Shown here piece after piece: positions 15,056 to 23,560 of a DNA stretch of 44,396 nt. Location of the stretch: positions 1 through 44,396 of the forward strand of contig SXHN01000010.1 in NCBI GenBank assembly GCA_005773635.1. The letters are read 5' to 3'. Made by a program: the position numbers and the translations under genes. Each line of letters opens with the position of its first letter. The first letter of the stretch is position 1. The notes under the pieces were generated by a model that was not told the DNA's origin, did not search any database, and saw only the letters and a list, made by a program, of their open reading frames with translations. The DNA comes from Actinomycetota bacterium. Lineage in GTDB: Bacteria > Actinomycetota > Acidimicrobiia > IMCC26256 > PALSA-610.

Positions 15056-15998
15056 TGCGGATCCTGGGGTCGAGCACTGAATAGAGCATGTCAACAAGGA
15101 AGTTGATGACGACATACAAGATGGCAATCACGGCGACGTAGCTCTGAATCGCGATGTATTGGCGTTGTCCGACTGCGGTATAGATCAAACCGCCGATTCC
15201 GTCGATTTTGAAAATGCGTTCAACGATGAGGGCGCCACTCACTAGAGCCCCGATGTTGAGGCCAGCAACAGTAAGCAACGTCAAACTAGATGGACGAAGC
15301 GCGTGGCGCCACAAAATACGCCGGCTTGGAATCCCTTTGGCTTTCGCCATGAGGATGTAGTCCTCTTGCAGGGTCGAGATCATGTCGCTACGCAACAAGC
15401 GGGAATAGATAGCTATCTGACCCACCATCAATGTCATCACCGGCATCGCAACCGATTTGAAATGATTGCCGATTCCGTCGCCGATCTTGGTATAGCCCTG
15501 CGTCGGGAACCAGTCGAGTTTCAAACCTAGCCAGAATTTTAGCAATGCCGCGAGCACGAACGTCGGCAAGGCGACGAGAGCGAACGCCATGCCGTTGCCC
15601 CCCCGATCGAACAATGACCCTTGGCGGTATGCGGAAAATACGCCCAGCGGCAGCGCGATCAACAACGTAAGGAATTGCACGTAAAACACGATCGTCAGCG
15701 ATGTAGGCAAGCTCTCGCGCACCCGCGCCGAGATCGAATCGCCTTGGAGCCCCGCACCCGCATACGTAGTGCCCATGTCGCCGGTGAAGAAGTTCCCGGC
15801 CCAATCGACGTAACGGGAGATGACATTTTTGTCGAGCCCTAGTTCTTCGGAGATTCGGGCACGATCTTGCGGCGTTGCAAATGGTGCGATGGTTTTGACC
15901 GGGTCACCCGGTAACAGACTCGTCAGGATTGCAGCGAAGAACGTAACGACCAAGACAACCACGACGAGCTGGGCAACTCGACGTAACAGCCATGTCAC
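15048..15998 (-). CDS. oligopeptide ABC transporter permease (DppB/OppB type)
   Basis: The 316-residue inner-membrane permease begins with the DppB hallmark MTWLLRRVAQLVVVVLVVTFFAAILTSLLPGDP. A long periplasmic loop and five further helices follow. The EAA-like loop is EDYILMAKAKGIPSRRILWRHALRPS (about 222-247). The GTG start has AAGGA about 7 bp upstream. It lies 44 bp downstream of the binding protein gene and overlaps dppC. Confidence 0.94.
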   Translation of the reverse strand: MTWLLRRVAQLVVVVLVVTFFAAILTSLLPGDPVKTIAPFATPQDRARISEELGLDKNVISRYVDWAGNFFTGDMGTTYAGAGLQGDSISARVRESLPTSLTIVFYVQFLTLLIALPLGVFSAYRQGSLFDRGGNGMAFALVALPTFVLAALLKFWLGLKLDWFPTQGYTKIGDGIGNHFKSVAMPVMTLMVGQIAIYSRLLRSDMISTLQEDYILMAKAKGIPSRRILWRHALRPSSLTLLTVAGLNIGALVSGALIVERIFKIDGIGGLIYTAVGQRQYIAIQSYVAVIAILYVVINFLVDMLYSVLDPRIRNV

Positions 15999-16042
15999 GA
16001 TGCGTCCTTTCGAAATCTGTTACCGGGTTCCACGGCCGTGAC

Positions 16043-17749
16043 TTACTGCTCGATCCAGAGACCGAGCAAGGAGTGTCCGGTTGCCAAACCGTCCGATGGC
16101 TTCGAACCGTCGGGAAGCGGCGGCCCAAGAATGCCGTGGACCTTCGGACTCGATGCGATGGACCAATTGGTGTAGTTCGACCAGAGGTTCCACAGCTTCT
16201 TTGCAAATTCGCGGTTCAGGTTTTCGTAGATCGTCTTGCGCTCTGCTTGGTCGGCAGATGCCCGGCCCTGCTCGAGCAACGCGTTGATCTCCGGGTCGTT
16301 CCAACCGCCGAAGTTGACGAGGTTGTCACATGGACCTTCTTTGGCATCGCAGTGCCACCAGACGTAGTTCGTGTCCGGGTCTCCGCCTGGGTGGTTACGC
16401 CAGCCAATCGCCTGCTGTCCACGACCGATTGCAAGGTTGATCAGCGTGCTTTGGTCGCCAACAGGATTGAGATTAACCGTAATACCCGCTTCTTTCATCA
16501 GTGTTTGCAGGAATTCGGCAGTTCGTACGCCCTCAGGGTCGGAGCTGAACGTATAGGTGAATTCGATATCGTTGCCAGTCTCGGCTTTGTACTCGGCGAC
16601 CAGCGACTTTGCCTTCGCAAGGTCGTACTCTGGGTACCCGGCATCCTCAAGGAAGCCTGGGGTACCCGGGGCGTACGGTCCTTGCGCGAGCGCGGCGATA
16701 CCACGGCTCAGGCGTTCGTTGCCGAGTTGGCGGTCCTGCGCATAAGCAACCGCTTGCCGTGCCTTGATGTTGTCGAACGGTGGTTTCGTGCCGTTCAACA
16801 ATAGGTAGCTGACCTCGCCGAACTTGTTCGACTCAATCGATGCGAGGGTGCCATCCTTGCTTAACGTCCGCAAATCGTCGATGTTGTTGCTGCTCGACGT
16901 GTGCATGATCTGGAGGTCATCGGCCTTCAATGCAGTCAAACGATCGGCTTCAATCTCTTGCGGCACAAAGGTGATCTTGTCGAGATACGGCAGTTGAACG
17001 CCATCGGCGTCCTTTTGCCAATAGCTCGCGTTCTTTTCGACGACGACGCGTTGATTCGGTACCGCCTCTTTCAATGCGAAGGGGCCAGTTCCGATGGCGT
17101 TCTTGTTACACGTCGCAGCATCGTCGAGTTGCGCGCGACCCAAGATTCCGATGCGGCCACTGCCGTAGAGGAACCACGGATATGCAGGCCATGCCTTGTT
17201 CAGCGTGACTTTCACCGTAAGCGGCCCGGTTGTTTCGACACCCTTGGTGTACTCGCCGAACACAAACTTGAACAACAGTGGGCTTCGCGCCGCGTAAAGA
17301 CCGGCGTAGGCCAGCAAGTTGTCACGCACGATCTCGGCGTCGAGCTTCGTGCCATCATGGAACACGATTCCTTCACGGAGTTCAATGGTCCACTCGGTGT
17401 TGTCTGCGTTAGCAGTCATTGATTTGGCAAGGTTTGGTGTGATCTCGCCATCCGCATTGGGGATCATCAACGTGTCATACACGGCACGAGCAACTTGGAT
17501 GCCAGCGATAGCAAGCTGTGCCTCGGGCAAGCAATAGCCGCCAGCTGTGTCAGCCTCCAGCCCGTAGCTGATCTCGCCGCCCGGCTGAGGCTTCTTGTCC
17601 GTCGGCTTTTCGCCGACGGTGCCCGACGTAGGCTTGTTCGTCGAGTCTGGGGTTCCGGGTTTATCGCTGCCGCAAGCTGCGGCGAGCAGGCCCGCGGCGA
17701 GAACCGCGGCTACTCCTTTGGCGAAACGAACACGATAACGATTGGTCAC
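16043..17749 (-). CDS. peptide ABC transporter substrate-binding lipoprotein (family 5)
   Basis: The 568-residue precursor of the extracytoplasmic binding protein delivers oligopeptides or similar solutes to the permease. The signal peptide ends at a lipobox (AGLLAAACGSD, Cys about 26). A Pro/Thr/Lys-rich linker follows, then the SBP_bac_5 fold with LAKSMTANADNTEWTIELREGIVFHDGTKLDAEIVRDNL, the family signature around residues 105-145. The start is GTG, with a GGGGG ribosome site upstream in the minus strand. It is the first gene of a five-gene transporter operon. The ligand is not predictable. Confidence 0.95.
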   Translation of the reverse strand: MTNRYRVRFAKGVAAVLAAGLLAAACGSDKPGTPDSTNKPTSGTVGEKPTDKKPQPGGEISYGLEADTAGGYCLPEAQLAIAGIQVARAVYDTLMIPNADGEITPNLAKSMTANADNTEWTIELREGIVFHDGTKLDAEIVRDNLLAYAGLYAARSPLLFKFVFGEYTKGVETTGPLTVKVTLNKAWPAYPWFLYGSGRIGILGRAQLDDAATCNKNAIGTGPFALKEAVPNQRVVVEKNASYWQKDADGVQLPYLDKITFVPQEIEADRLTALKADDLQIMHTSSSNNIDDLRTLSKDGTLASIESNKFGEVSYLLLNGTKPPFDNIKARQAVAYAQDRQLGNERLSRGIAALAQGPYAPGTPGFLEDAGYPEYDLAKAKSLVAEYKAETGNDIEFTYTFSSDPEGVRTAEFLQTLMKEAGITVNLNPVGDQSTLINLAIGRGQQAIGWRNHPGGDPDTNYVWWHCDAKEGPCDNLVNFGGWNDPEINALLEQGRASADQAERKTIYENLNREFAKKLWNLWSNYTNWSIASSPKVHGILGPPLPDGSKPSDGLATGHSLLGLWIEQ

Positions 17750-17763
17750 GAGATCCCCCTCGT

Positions 17764-17782
17764 GGCACCCGGCGTGGGTGCC
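17764..17782 (-). other. leader hairpin before the peptide-binding protein gene
   Basis: GGCACCC (17764-17770) and GGGTGCC (17776-17782) make a perfect 7-bp GC-rich stem with a 5-nt loop, extendable by a wobble and one more pair, 15 bp upstream of the GTG start. There is no U tract, so it is unlikely to be a terminator. It could shape translation or mRNA stability of the abundant binding protein. Confidence 0.4.
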
Positions 17783-17843
17783 GCTTTGGATTGGTTGAAT
17801 GGATTAACAGTGTGAAGTTGTTGCAAAAACAGGGTGACAACAC

Positions 17844-17859
17844 TGTGACGTGAGTCACG
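17844..17859. promoter_or_regulatory. Crp/Fnr-like operator upstream of the peptide transporter operon
   Basis: TGTGA-N6-TCACG matches the Crp consensus TGTGA-N6-TCACA at nine of ten defined positions, 95-110 bp upstream of the binding protein gene start and downstream of the thiolase stop. This distance suits an activator or repressor of the transporter operon. The rest of the 155-bp gap holds the leader hairpin and no gene. Confidence 0.4.
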
Positions 17860-17904
17860 GGCGGGACTATAGCGAGGCAACCTACGGAAGTGGTGGCGTT
17901 CCTG

Positions 17905-19443
17905 TCAACGTCTGCGGAGAATATTTTTGATGATGGGACCAAGCCGCGATTCAACCGCCGTTGGCCGCAGCTGCACCTCGGTGCCAATGAGCTCCGTCGT
18001 TTCGAGCTCCGCGAGGAGATCGAGGTCGTCAATCCACCCGTATGCACGGGTCGAATTGTCTAGATCGCACACCGCGACTCCGTGAGTCGGCGTTCCGTCG
18101 CGTCCATGTACAACCGAATAGGTGACCAACTTGGCGATGAGGAATCCGCTTTCGTACGGTTGAGGGAAATCTCGAATTGCCAACGCCGGCGCGACGCGTT
18201 CCACCTCGGTTTGCAATTGCGCGTCGTCGGGCGGGCGGCTGTGTCGCGGATTCGAGCGGTACACAGCTGCTACATGCTTAGTCATATGCATACCCACACC
18301 AGTGAGCATGCCGGCGGCTTGCGACTCCCGTACTCTCCGAGCCATCGCGGCGATCGAATGGGTCATATACCCACTCGCGGCACCGCCATGGTAGGGAAGG
18401 CCACCGGTCACCGTGAAGCCCCGACTGTCGTGCGAGGCTACGCCCATTGCATCGAGCGCGAAGTGGACGCTCGATGGAAAACAGCTGTAAATATCGAAGT
18501 GTTCAATGTCATCTACACCGCAACCCGCCCCCGCAAGTGCGGCGTTGGTGACCGCTCGCATCGCGGGGCTGCCAGCGAAATCGGCGTGTTCGGCGACGTA
18601 CACCGGATCCGTCGCGTACCCCCACCCTTCGAGGTACACCCGCCGCTCTTTGGGTACGCCTAGTGCCTCTGCCGCGTCATCGGTAGCCACTACAAGTGCG
18701 GCGGCCATATCCACGTCCATCACCGAAATCATGTACTTCGTGTAGGGATACCCCACGAGCCGGTTGTCGGCGCGCACAGTCGCGATGTCCTGCGCCGTTC
18801 TCCGGGTGCGGTACCAAGCGTCTGGGTTGGCAGCTGCGACTGTGGTGAACGGACTCAATAATTCGCCGATTGCTCGCCGGTACGTATCTAGTCCGACGCC
18901 CAGCTTGGCGCGCCGAGCGTTGTCGAACAACGCAAACGTCAACCATGCTTGGAACACCTCATGCGCTACCTCAGCCGGGTGAAACGGGGCCTCCCACGGA
19001 AATGCCCGCCTATCCTGAGGCCGGTAGGAGTAACTCGGTTTGTCGCCAGCCTTTTTCAATCGCTGCTGCGTTGCCAATGCCTCTCCGCTCACGATGACTG
19101 CGACATCGAGATCGCCCGCGAGCATCCGTGTCGCCGTCGAGTTCACTAGTTGTTGCGGTGTCGTGCCACCAACTCCGCTGTAGTGCTTTCGCTTCGGATC
19201 GATGCCGAGCGCGTCGGCGAGCCGCTGCGGCGCGTCGTCGTATTGCGTGGTTTGGCAGTACACAATCTCTAGGGCATCGATGCGATCAAACAACTGCTGG
19301 TCACTCTTGGCGTGTGCATCGCCAATCGCGTCGCGCACCACCTGTTCCCACATGATGAGGGGTTCGGGCGCGCCTGCGACTCCTGTCGTTTCGGGATGCC
19401 ACGTTTGCGTGGCGACGCCGACTACGCACAGTTGTTTCGTCAT
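17905..19443 (-). CDS. thiolase-like acetyl-CoA acetyltransferase
   Basis: The 512-residue protein resembles the SCP-x/nonspecific acetyl-CoA acetyltransferase branch of thiolases. The N-terminal half has AGDLDVAVIVSGEALATQ after a GVGGTTPQQLVNSTATRML core helix. The C-terminal half has EHFDIYSCFPSSVHFALDAMGV and VTGGLPYHGGAASGYMTHSIAAM, the usual thiolase HGGP-like and GG segments. It probably cleaves or condenses an acyl-CoA in fatty acid or sterol side-chain metabolism; the direction is not evident. The ATG at 19443 (MTKQLCVVGVATQTW) lies 23 bp after the enoyl-CoA hydratase stop, so the two form an operon. Confidence 0.85.
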   Translation of the reverse strand: MTKQLCVVGVATQTWHPETTGVAGAPEPLIMWEQVVRDAIGDAHAKSDQQLFDRIDALEIVYCQTTQYDDAPQRLADALGIDPKRKHYSGVGGTTPQQLVNSTATRMLAGDLDVAVIVSGEALATQQRLKKAGDKPSYSYRPQDRRAFPWEAPFHPAEVAHEVFQAWLTFALFDNARRAKLGVGLDTYRRAIGELLSPFTTVAAANPDAWYRTRRTAQDIATVRADNRLVGYPYTKYMISVMDVDMAAALVVATDDAAEALGVPKERRVYLEGWGYATDPVYVAEHADFAGSPAMRAVTNAALAGAGCGVDDIEHFDIYSCFPSSVHFALDAMGVASHDSRGFTVTGGLPYHGGAASGYMTHSIAAMARRVRESQAAGMLTGVGMHMTKHVAAVYRSNPRHSRPPDDAQLQTEVERVAPALAIRDFPQPYESGFLIAKLVTYSVVHGRDGTPTHGVAVCDLDNSTRAYGWIDDLDLLAELETTELIGTEVQLRPTAVESRLGPIIKNILRRR

Positions 19444-19466
19444 TGTGGCTCCGTCAACTACAGCGG

Positions 19467-20378
19467 CTAGCGGGCGGCCCATCGTGGTGCGCGCTTTTCG
19501 GCAAATGCTTTCGGCCCTTCCTTGGCGTCTTCAGTCGCGAAGATCTCATTCGCCAACTTCGACTCGTTTTCGAACGCAGTCCGCAAGTTTTTGGCCAATT
19601 GATTCAGAATCCGTTTGATTTCACTGTCGTCTTCAAGAGTCGCGGCAATCGACTTGATCGCGGACCGCACGGTCTTGATTTCATCCTCATCGTGATACAA
19701 CCCCGCGAGTGCACTTTGCTTCGTGGCTTGCACCGCGAGCGGTGCATTCACCACGATGCGTTGCGCAAATTCGCGTGCAGTATCAAGGAGCTGTTCCCTC
19801 GGTACAACCGCGTTGAGTAATCCCATCTCATGGGCCCGTTGCGCAGGGATGAGGTCGGCGCAGAGCAAGAACTCCATCGCGAGCGGCCACGATATTTGCC
19901 GGGGCAACCGCACCGTGGTTCCGCCGCCAGCGAACAGACCGCGTTTCGGTTCCATCACTGCAAACTTCGCTTCCGGACACGCGACTCGGATATCGGTGCC
20001 GCCAAGCATTTCCATGCCCCCTGCGGTGCAAAATCCATTCACGGCGGCGATGACCGGCTTGTTGAGTTCGTAGTTGCGCAACACCGCCTTGCTGCCATCG
20101 TCGAGGCGATACCCGTTGATTTCGGTGGCCCCGCCTTGTGTGATCTGTTTGCTCAACTTGGTGATCTCGGGGATATAGGTCTTGAGGTCGGCTCCGCTAA
20201 AAAAGGACTCGCCGGTGCCAGTGATGATCGCAACCCAAGCCTGATCGTCGTCGCGAAAACGATCCCAGGCTTCGCGCAACAATTTGAAGTGCTCCATGTC
20301 CGCGGCGTTACGGGTCTCGGGGCGGTCGATTGTAATGAGAACTACGTGTTCAGAATCGTGGGCATAGTGAATCGCCAT
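19467..20378 (-). CDS. enoyl-CoA hydratase/isomerase family protein
   Basis: The 303-residue crotonase-fold protein has the oxyanion-hole segments SFFSGADLK (about 62-70) and AAVNGFCTAGGMEMLGGTDIRVA (about 113-135), including a glutamate in GGMEML at the position of one catalytic acid. It probably hydrates or isomerises a 2-enoyl-CoA. A C-terminal extension with many charged residues (EDAKEGPKAFAEKRAPRW) is usual for the family. It is upstream of and probably cotranscribed with the thiolase gene. Confidence 0.9.
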   Translation of the reverse strand: MAIHYAHDSEHVVLITIDRPETRNAADMEHFKLLREAWDRFRDDDQAWVAIITGTGESFFSGADLKTYIPEITKLSKQITQGGATEINGYRLDDGSKAVLRNYELNKPVIAAVNGFCTAGGMEMLGGTDIRVACPEAKFAVMEPKRGLFAGGGTTVRLPRQISWPLAMEFLLCADLIPAQRAHEMGLLNAVVPREQLLDTAREFAQRIVVNAPLAVQATKQSALAGLYHDEDEIKTVRSAIKSIAATLEDDSEIKRILNQLAKNLRTAFENESKLANEIFATEDAKEGPKAFAEKRAPRWAAR

Positions 20379-20406
20379 AGTCGAAACCCGTCACCGTACC
20401 GCACCC

Positions 20407-21423
20407 TCAACCCAACTCAACCCACTCCCATCGCTTCTGATCCTCTGGGAGTGCCCATACGGGCGCTCCCACGCGCGCAAAACCTCTATTCCGTCGAACC
20501 AGCATGGTCCGCACCGACGCAGCCACCGCCTCTGGTGAGTGTCTGAACTCCTCCCAGGTAAACCGGATGAGCTCGAATCCAGCGTCTTGGATGGCCCGCT
20601 GTCGTTCGTTGTCAGAACTGCGCTGCGCTCGGGTGGCGTGAGCTACGTGCCCATCGAGTTCGACGCCGCATTGCAGTTCCGGCCACGCATAGTCGATGAA
20701 CGCCATCCGTCCATCGCCGCGCCTTACTTGATACTGCGAAACTCCACCGCCAAGCTCTGACGCTTCCATCGGCCGAACGAAGCGTCGCTCAAATGGGTTG
20801 GTCGGCGCGCTTCCAATCGGCTCACGATCGTGGAGAAGACTCGCAGCGATGCCAGTGCCGTTGCGTCCCGATACTTGGAGCCGCGACAGTCGTCGCTGAA
20901 GATCGTCCCTGCGGATCTTGCCGTCGCGCTCAGCGGCATCGAGAAGCTCCTCAAGGCGGTCCTGAGGCACAGATGCGGCAAGCATCAACCAGGTCCGTAT
21001 CGGATCGAGGCAAGGAATGCCACGCACGAAACTGCGATCTTCGGGCAGCACGACACTCGTCGCGTGCACCCTAACGCCGGTACGCCGATAGCCTCGGCCT
21101 TGCTCGGCCACGACCACGTGGACCACATCCGCGCATGAGACGCCGTCGAAACTGTGCAACGCCGCCGCAGTTTCTCCTGTGGCCCAACACTGCGAACCCC
21201 CCGCCCAGACTGCAATCAACACGCGCTGATCCCAGGTGTCGGGTGCCCCACAGATCCGCATGATCTGCGGCGCGACCGGTTCCACCACTCCGTTTCGGGT
21301 GAGCGATCGCAATACCTTCGAACTCAGCCCGCCGGCGTACGCCTCACCACGGCGAATCAGACCATGGTGATGTTTCGCGCCTGCCAATACCGCTGCAACT
21401 GCTCCGGGTTCGGACATTTCCAA
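20407..21423 (-). CDS. AbiEi-type N-terminal domain plus DUF559 endonuclease-like protein
   Basis: The 338-residue protein has a winged-helix/AbiEi-antitoxin-like N-terminal half (YAGGLSSKVLRSLTRNGVVEPVAPQIMRI; CLDPIRTWLMLAA) and a C-terminal DUF559 domain of the Vsr-like nuclease fold. Its core includes FIDYAWPELQCGVELDGHVAHA, RQRAIQDAGFELIRFTWEEF and a final helix. The domain pair is common in actinobacteria and its role is not established. The last about 30 residues (GFARVGAPVWALPEDQK) are encoded by a copy of the dispersed repeat described at 20435-20484, so the natural C terminus may have been altered by repeat insertion. It reads divergently from the dehydrogenase gene. Confidence 0.8.
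   Translation of the reverse strand: MEMSEPGAVAAVLAGAKHHHGLIRRGEAYAGGLSSKVLRSLTRNGVVEPVAPQIMRICGAPDTWDQRVLIAVWAGGSQCWATGETAAALHSFDGVSCADVVHVVVAEQGRGYRRTGVRVHATSVVLPEDRSFVRGIPCLDPIRTWLMLAASVPQDRLEELLDAAERDGKIRRDDLQRRLSRLQVSGRNGTGIAASLLHDREPIGSAPTNPFERRFVRPMEASELGGGVSQYQVRRGDGRMAFIDYAWPELQCGVELDGHVAHATRAQRSSDNERQRAIQDAGFELIRFTWEEFRHSPEAVAASVRTMLVRRNRGFARVGAPVWALPEDQKRWEWVELG
20435..20484 (-). repeat. dispersed structured repeat, copy A (inside the DUF559 gene)
   Basis: Read on the minus strand this 50-bp copy begins GGTTTTGCGCGCGTGGG and ends GGATCAGAA, as do the other copies. Its centre is a hairpin with arms 20447-20456 and 20461-20470, ten pairs including one wobble, around a 4-nt loop. It lies within coding sequence, ending 28 bp before the stop codon. 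Confidence 0.85.
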
Positions 21424-21503
21424 CCTTCCCTATCTACTCACTGCGCTTGAAGGGAAGGGCGGCAACGGTAGTGACGGGGTGCGACATCGATCCGTCGAAT
21501 GGC

Positions 21504-21700
21504 CGTTTTGCGCGCGTGGGGAGTCCCCTACGGGCGCTCCTTGCGGATCAGAACTCTGGTGGTCGGCGATGCCTCACGTTTTGCGCGCGTGGGGAGTCCC
21601 CTACGGGCGCTCCTTGCGGATCAGAACTCTGGTGGTCGGCGATGCCTCACGTTTTGCGCGCGTGGGGAGTCCCCTACGGGCGCTCCTTGCGGATCAGAAC
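21504..21700 (+). repeat. dispersed structured repeat, tandem array of three copies (period 73 bp)
   Basis: A 51-bp core beginning CGTTTTGCGCGCGTGGGG and ending GGATCAGAAC occurs at 21504-21554, 21577-21627 and 21650-21700. Identical 22-bp spacers separate the cores, so the unit is 73 bp and the third copy lacks its spacer. All copies are identical, which indicates recent tandem duplication. The core folds into a hairpin (copy 1 arms 21520-21528 and 21532-21540). The array fills most of the 308-bp gap between the DUF559 gene and the dehydrogenase gene. The rest of that gap (21424-21503 and 21701-21731) shows no other feature apart from a ribosome site. Confidence 0.95.
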
Positions 21701-21731
21701 CGCGAATGGTGGGAGGTGACTGAGGTGTCAG

Positions 21732-22805
21732 GTGCGTGGCAGACTCCATTCGATGACTGCCTCCGAATCTGCATCGCTTCCAGACCGCCACGCCACCGCA
21801 CCCGCCACCACGCCCGAGACCAACTCGGACCAAGTTCCGACCGCGCTCGTCACGGCCCCTTTCCGAGGCGACGGCATGGACACGCTGAAGGCCATCGCCC
21901 GAGTGATCTATGACCCATGGATCGAACACCGGCCGTTGCGGGTATATCGGGCTGCCGATCTCGCGGACCGAATCGACGCTGAAGGTGCCGACATCTTGAT
22001 TGTGGAATCCGATCAAGTGAAGGGCCCCGTATTCGAACGGCAGCTACGCCTGATCGGGAGCTGCCGCGGCGATCCCAACAACGTCGACATCCCCGCCGCA
22101 ACCGCAGCAGGAATACCAGTGCTGAACGCGCCGGGCCGCAACGCCGACGCCGTAGCCGAAATGACCCTGGCGTTGTTGTTCTCTGTGAACCGCTGGGTTT
22201 CGCCAGCGGACGCCGACGTGCGCGGCGGTCAGGTGTACGCCAACGGCGTGATTCCGTACCAGCGTTACCGAGCGTGGCAACTCGCCGGTCAGACGATCGG
22301 TCTGGTGGGGCTCGGCGCGGTCGGTCGCGCAACGAAATGGCGTCTCGAAGGAATTGGCATGCACGTGCTCAGCTACGACCCCTTTAACCCGGACGCCACA
22401 CATAACGACCTCAACACAATGCTTCCCCATTGCAACGCCGTGAGCATGCACGCGGCCGTCACGCCCGAAACGCAAGGCCTGATGGGGACTGCGCAATTCG
22501 CATTGATGCCCCAGGGCAGCGTGTACATCAATAGTGCGAGAGCAATGCTCCACGACACCGACGCGCTCGTTGCCGCGCTCCAAGCCGGCCACCTCAGCGG
22601 CGCGGGGCTGGATCATTTCGAAGGCGAAAACCTCCCCACTGATCACCCGCTGCAAGCAATGAACAATGTTGTGCTCACGCCGCACATCGGCGGCGCCACC
22701 TACAACGTCGAAGCGAATCAAGCCCTGATGGTGTCGGCCGATGTGCAACGCATCCTCAATGGCGAGCGGCCCCTCTACTGCGTCAACCCCGAGGTGCTCG
22801 GCTAA
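21732..22805 (+). CDS. D-isomer-specific 2-hydroxyacid dehydrogenase
   Basis: The 357-residue protein is an NAD(P)-dependent 2-hydroxyacid dehydrogenase. The Rossmann glycine motif is GLVGLGAVGRATKWRLEGIGMHVLSYDP (from about 190). The catalytic triad fits the family: Arg in INSARAMLHD, Glu in DHFEGENLP and His in LTPHIGGAT. The start is uncertain: GTG at 21732 has GAGG 6 bp upstream, while ATG at 21753 has no visible ribosome site; the first 35 residues are Thr/Ser/Ala-rich and not conserved. Its stop codon overlaps the start of the class II aldolase gene, so the two enzymes probably act on related hydroxy-acid or sugar-acid intermediates. The substrate is unknown. Confidence 0.9.
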   Translation: MRGRLHSMTASESASLPDRHATAPATTPETNSDQVPTALVTAPFRGDGMDTLKAIARVIYDPWIEHRPLRVYRAADLADRIDAEGADILIVESDQVKGPVFERQLRLIGSCRGDPNNVDIPAATAAGIPVLNAPGRNADAVAEMTLALLFSVNRWVSPADADVRGGQVYANGVIPYQRYRAWQLAGQTIGLVGLGAVGRATKWRLEGIGMHVLSYDPFNPDATHNDLNTMLPHCNAVSMHAAVTPETQGLMGTAQFALMPQGSVYINSARAMLHDTDALVAALQAGHLSGAGLDHFEGENLPTDHPLQAMNNVVLTPHIGGATYNVEANQALMVSADVQRILNGERPLYCVNPEVLG

Positions 22806-23461
22806 TGGCTGTCAAGCTCACTGATGAAGCAACGCGAGCGATGCTCCTCTTGGTCGCCAAAAAAATGATCGCCGACGGCCTCGTCGAAGGTACCTCTGGC
22901 AACCTCAGCGCTCGGCTTCCAAACGGCAATGTTGTGCTCACGCCCGGATCACTTGCCTACGAGACGATGACTCTCGAGGATCTCGTGGTTTGCGATATCG
23001 ACGGCAACGTAGTTGAAGGCCATCGGTCGCCGACGAGCGAAAAGGACCTTCACCTTGAATGTCTACGCACCCACGATGACATCAATGCGGTCATGCATTG
23101 TCACGCCAAATACTCAACGATGTTCGCAGTCACTCGCCAACCTATTCCATGCGTCATCGAAGAGGTGCACGTCTACATCGGCGGCGACGTCGAAGTAGCC
23201 GAGTACAAGATGACTGGGAGCAAGGAACTCGGAGTCGAAGTGGCGCGCCATGTCGGCGACCGCGCCGCCGTGCTGATGGCGAACCACGGATTACTCACAG
23301 TGGGCAAGCACCCCGAAGACTGCCTCAAGCTTTCAACCCTCGTCGAGCGCACCGCCGAGATCGTGTGGGGTGCTCGCTCACTTGGCACCATCGTGCCGTT
23401 GCCAGAATCCACAGCGAAGCGAATGGCGCCCGTTTATACGAACTACATGCGCACCCACTGA
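22805..23461 (+). CDS. class II aldolase/adducin family protein
   Basis: The 218-residue protein is like L-fuculose-phosphate and related zinc aldolases. EGTSGNLSARL (about 28-38) binds phosphate. PTSEKDLHLE holds the catalytic-acid region, and MHCHAKYS (two His, about 97-104) plus ANHGLLTVG supply zinc ligands. It cleaves or epimerises a phosphorylated sugar or sugar acid, or decarboxylates, as some relatives do. The exact reaction cannot be told. Start and preceding stop overlap by one base (TAATG), indicating tight coupling to the dehydrogenase. Confidence 0.9.
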   Translation: MAVKLTDEATRAMLLLVAKKMIADGLVEGTSGNLSARLPNGNVVLTPGSLAYETMTLEDLVVCDIDGNVVEGHRSPTSEKDLHLECLRTHDDINAVMHCHAKYSTMFAVTRQPIPCVIEEVHVYIGGDVEVAEYKMTGSKELGVEVARHVGDRAAVLMANHGLLTVGKHPEDCLKLSTLVERTAEIVWGARSLGTIVPLPESTAKRMAPVYTNYMRTH

Positions 23462-23500
23462 GCCTGCCGCGGGCCTTCGCCAATTGTCCGGTTGTTCCAC

Positions 23501-23529
23501 CTGACATGATCGTCAGAACTCTGTAGAGT
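23501..23529 (+). promoter_or_regulatory. promoter with overlapping dyads before the MFS-LivF gene
   Basis: CTGACA (23501-23506) and TAGAGT (23524-23529) are 17 bp apart, a good -35/-10 pair for a housekeeping sigma factor. A perfect dyad CTGAC-N6-GTCAG (23501-23516) covers the -35, and ACTCT/AGAGT (23518-23529) covers the -10. Both could be operator half-sites. The start codon is 32 bp downstream. Confidence 0.45.
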
Positions 23530-23560
23530 CGGTCCCGACATTCGATCCGAGGGGACGCAT

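Noticed and set aside
21504-21700. Possible CRISPR array
   Set aside because: The spacers are identical, the core is 51 bp, there are only three units and no cas genes, so it is a tandem duplication.
21447-21719. Open frames across the 73-bp tandem repeat that look like a small repetitive protein
   Set aside because: Three frames are open at once because the repeat has no stops; there is no ribosome site, and the peptides are translated repeat.
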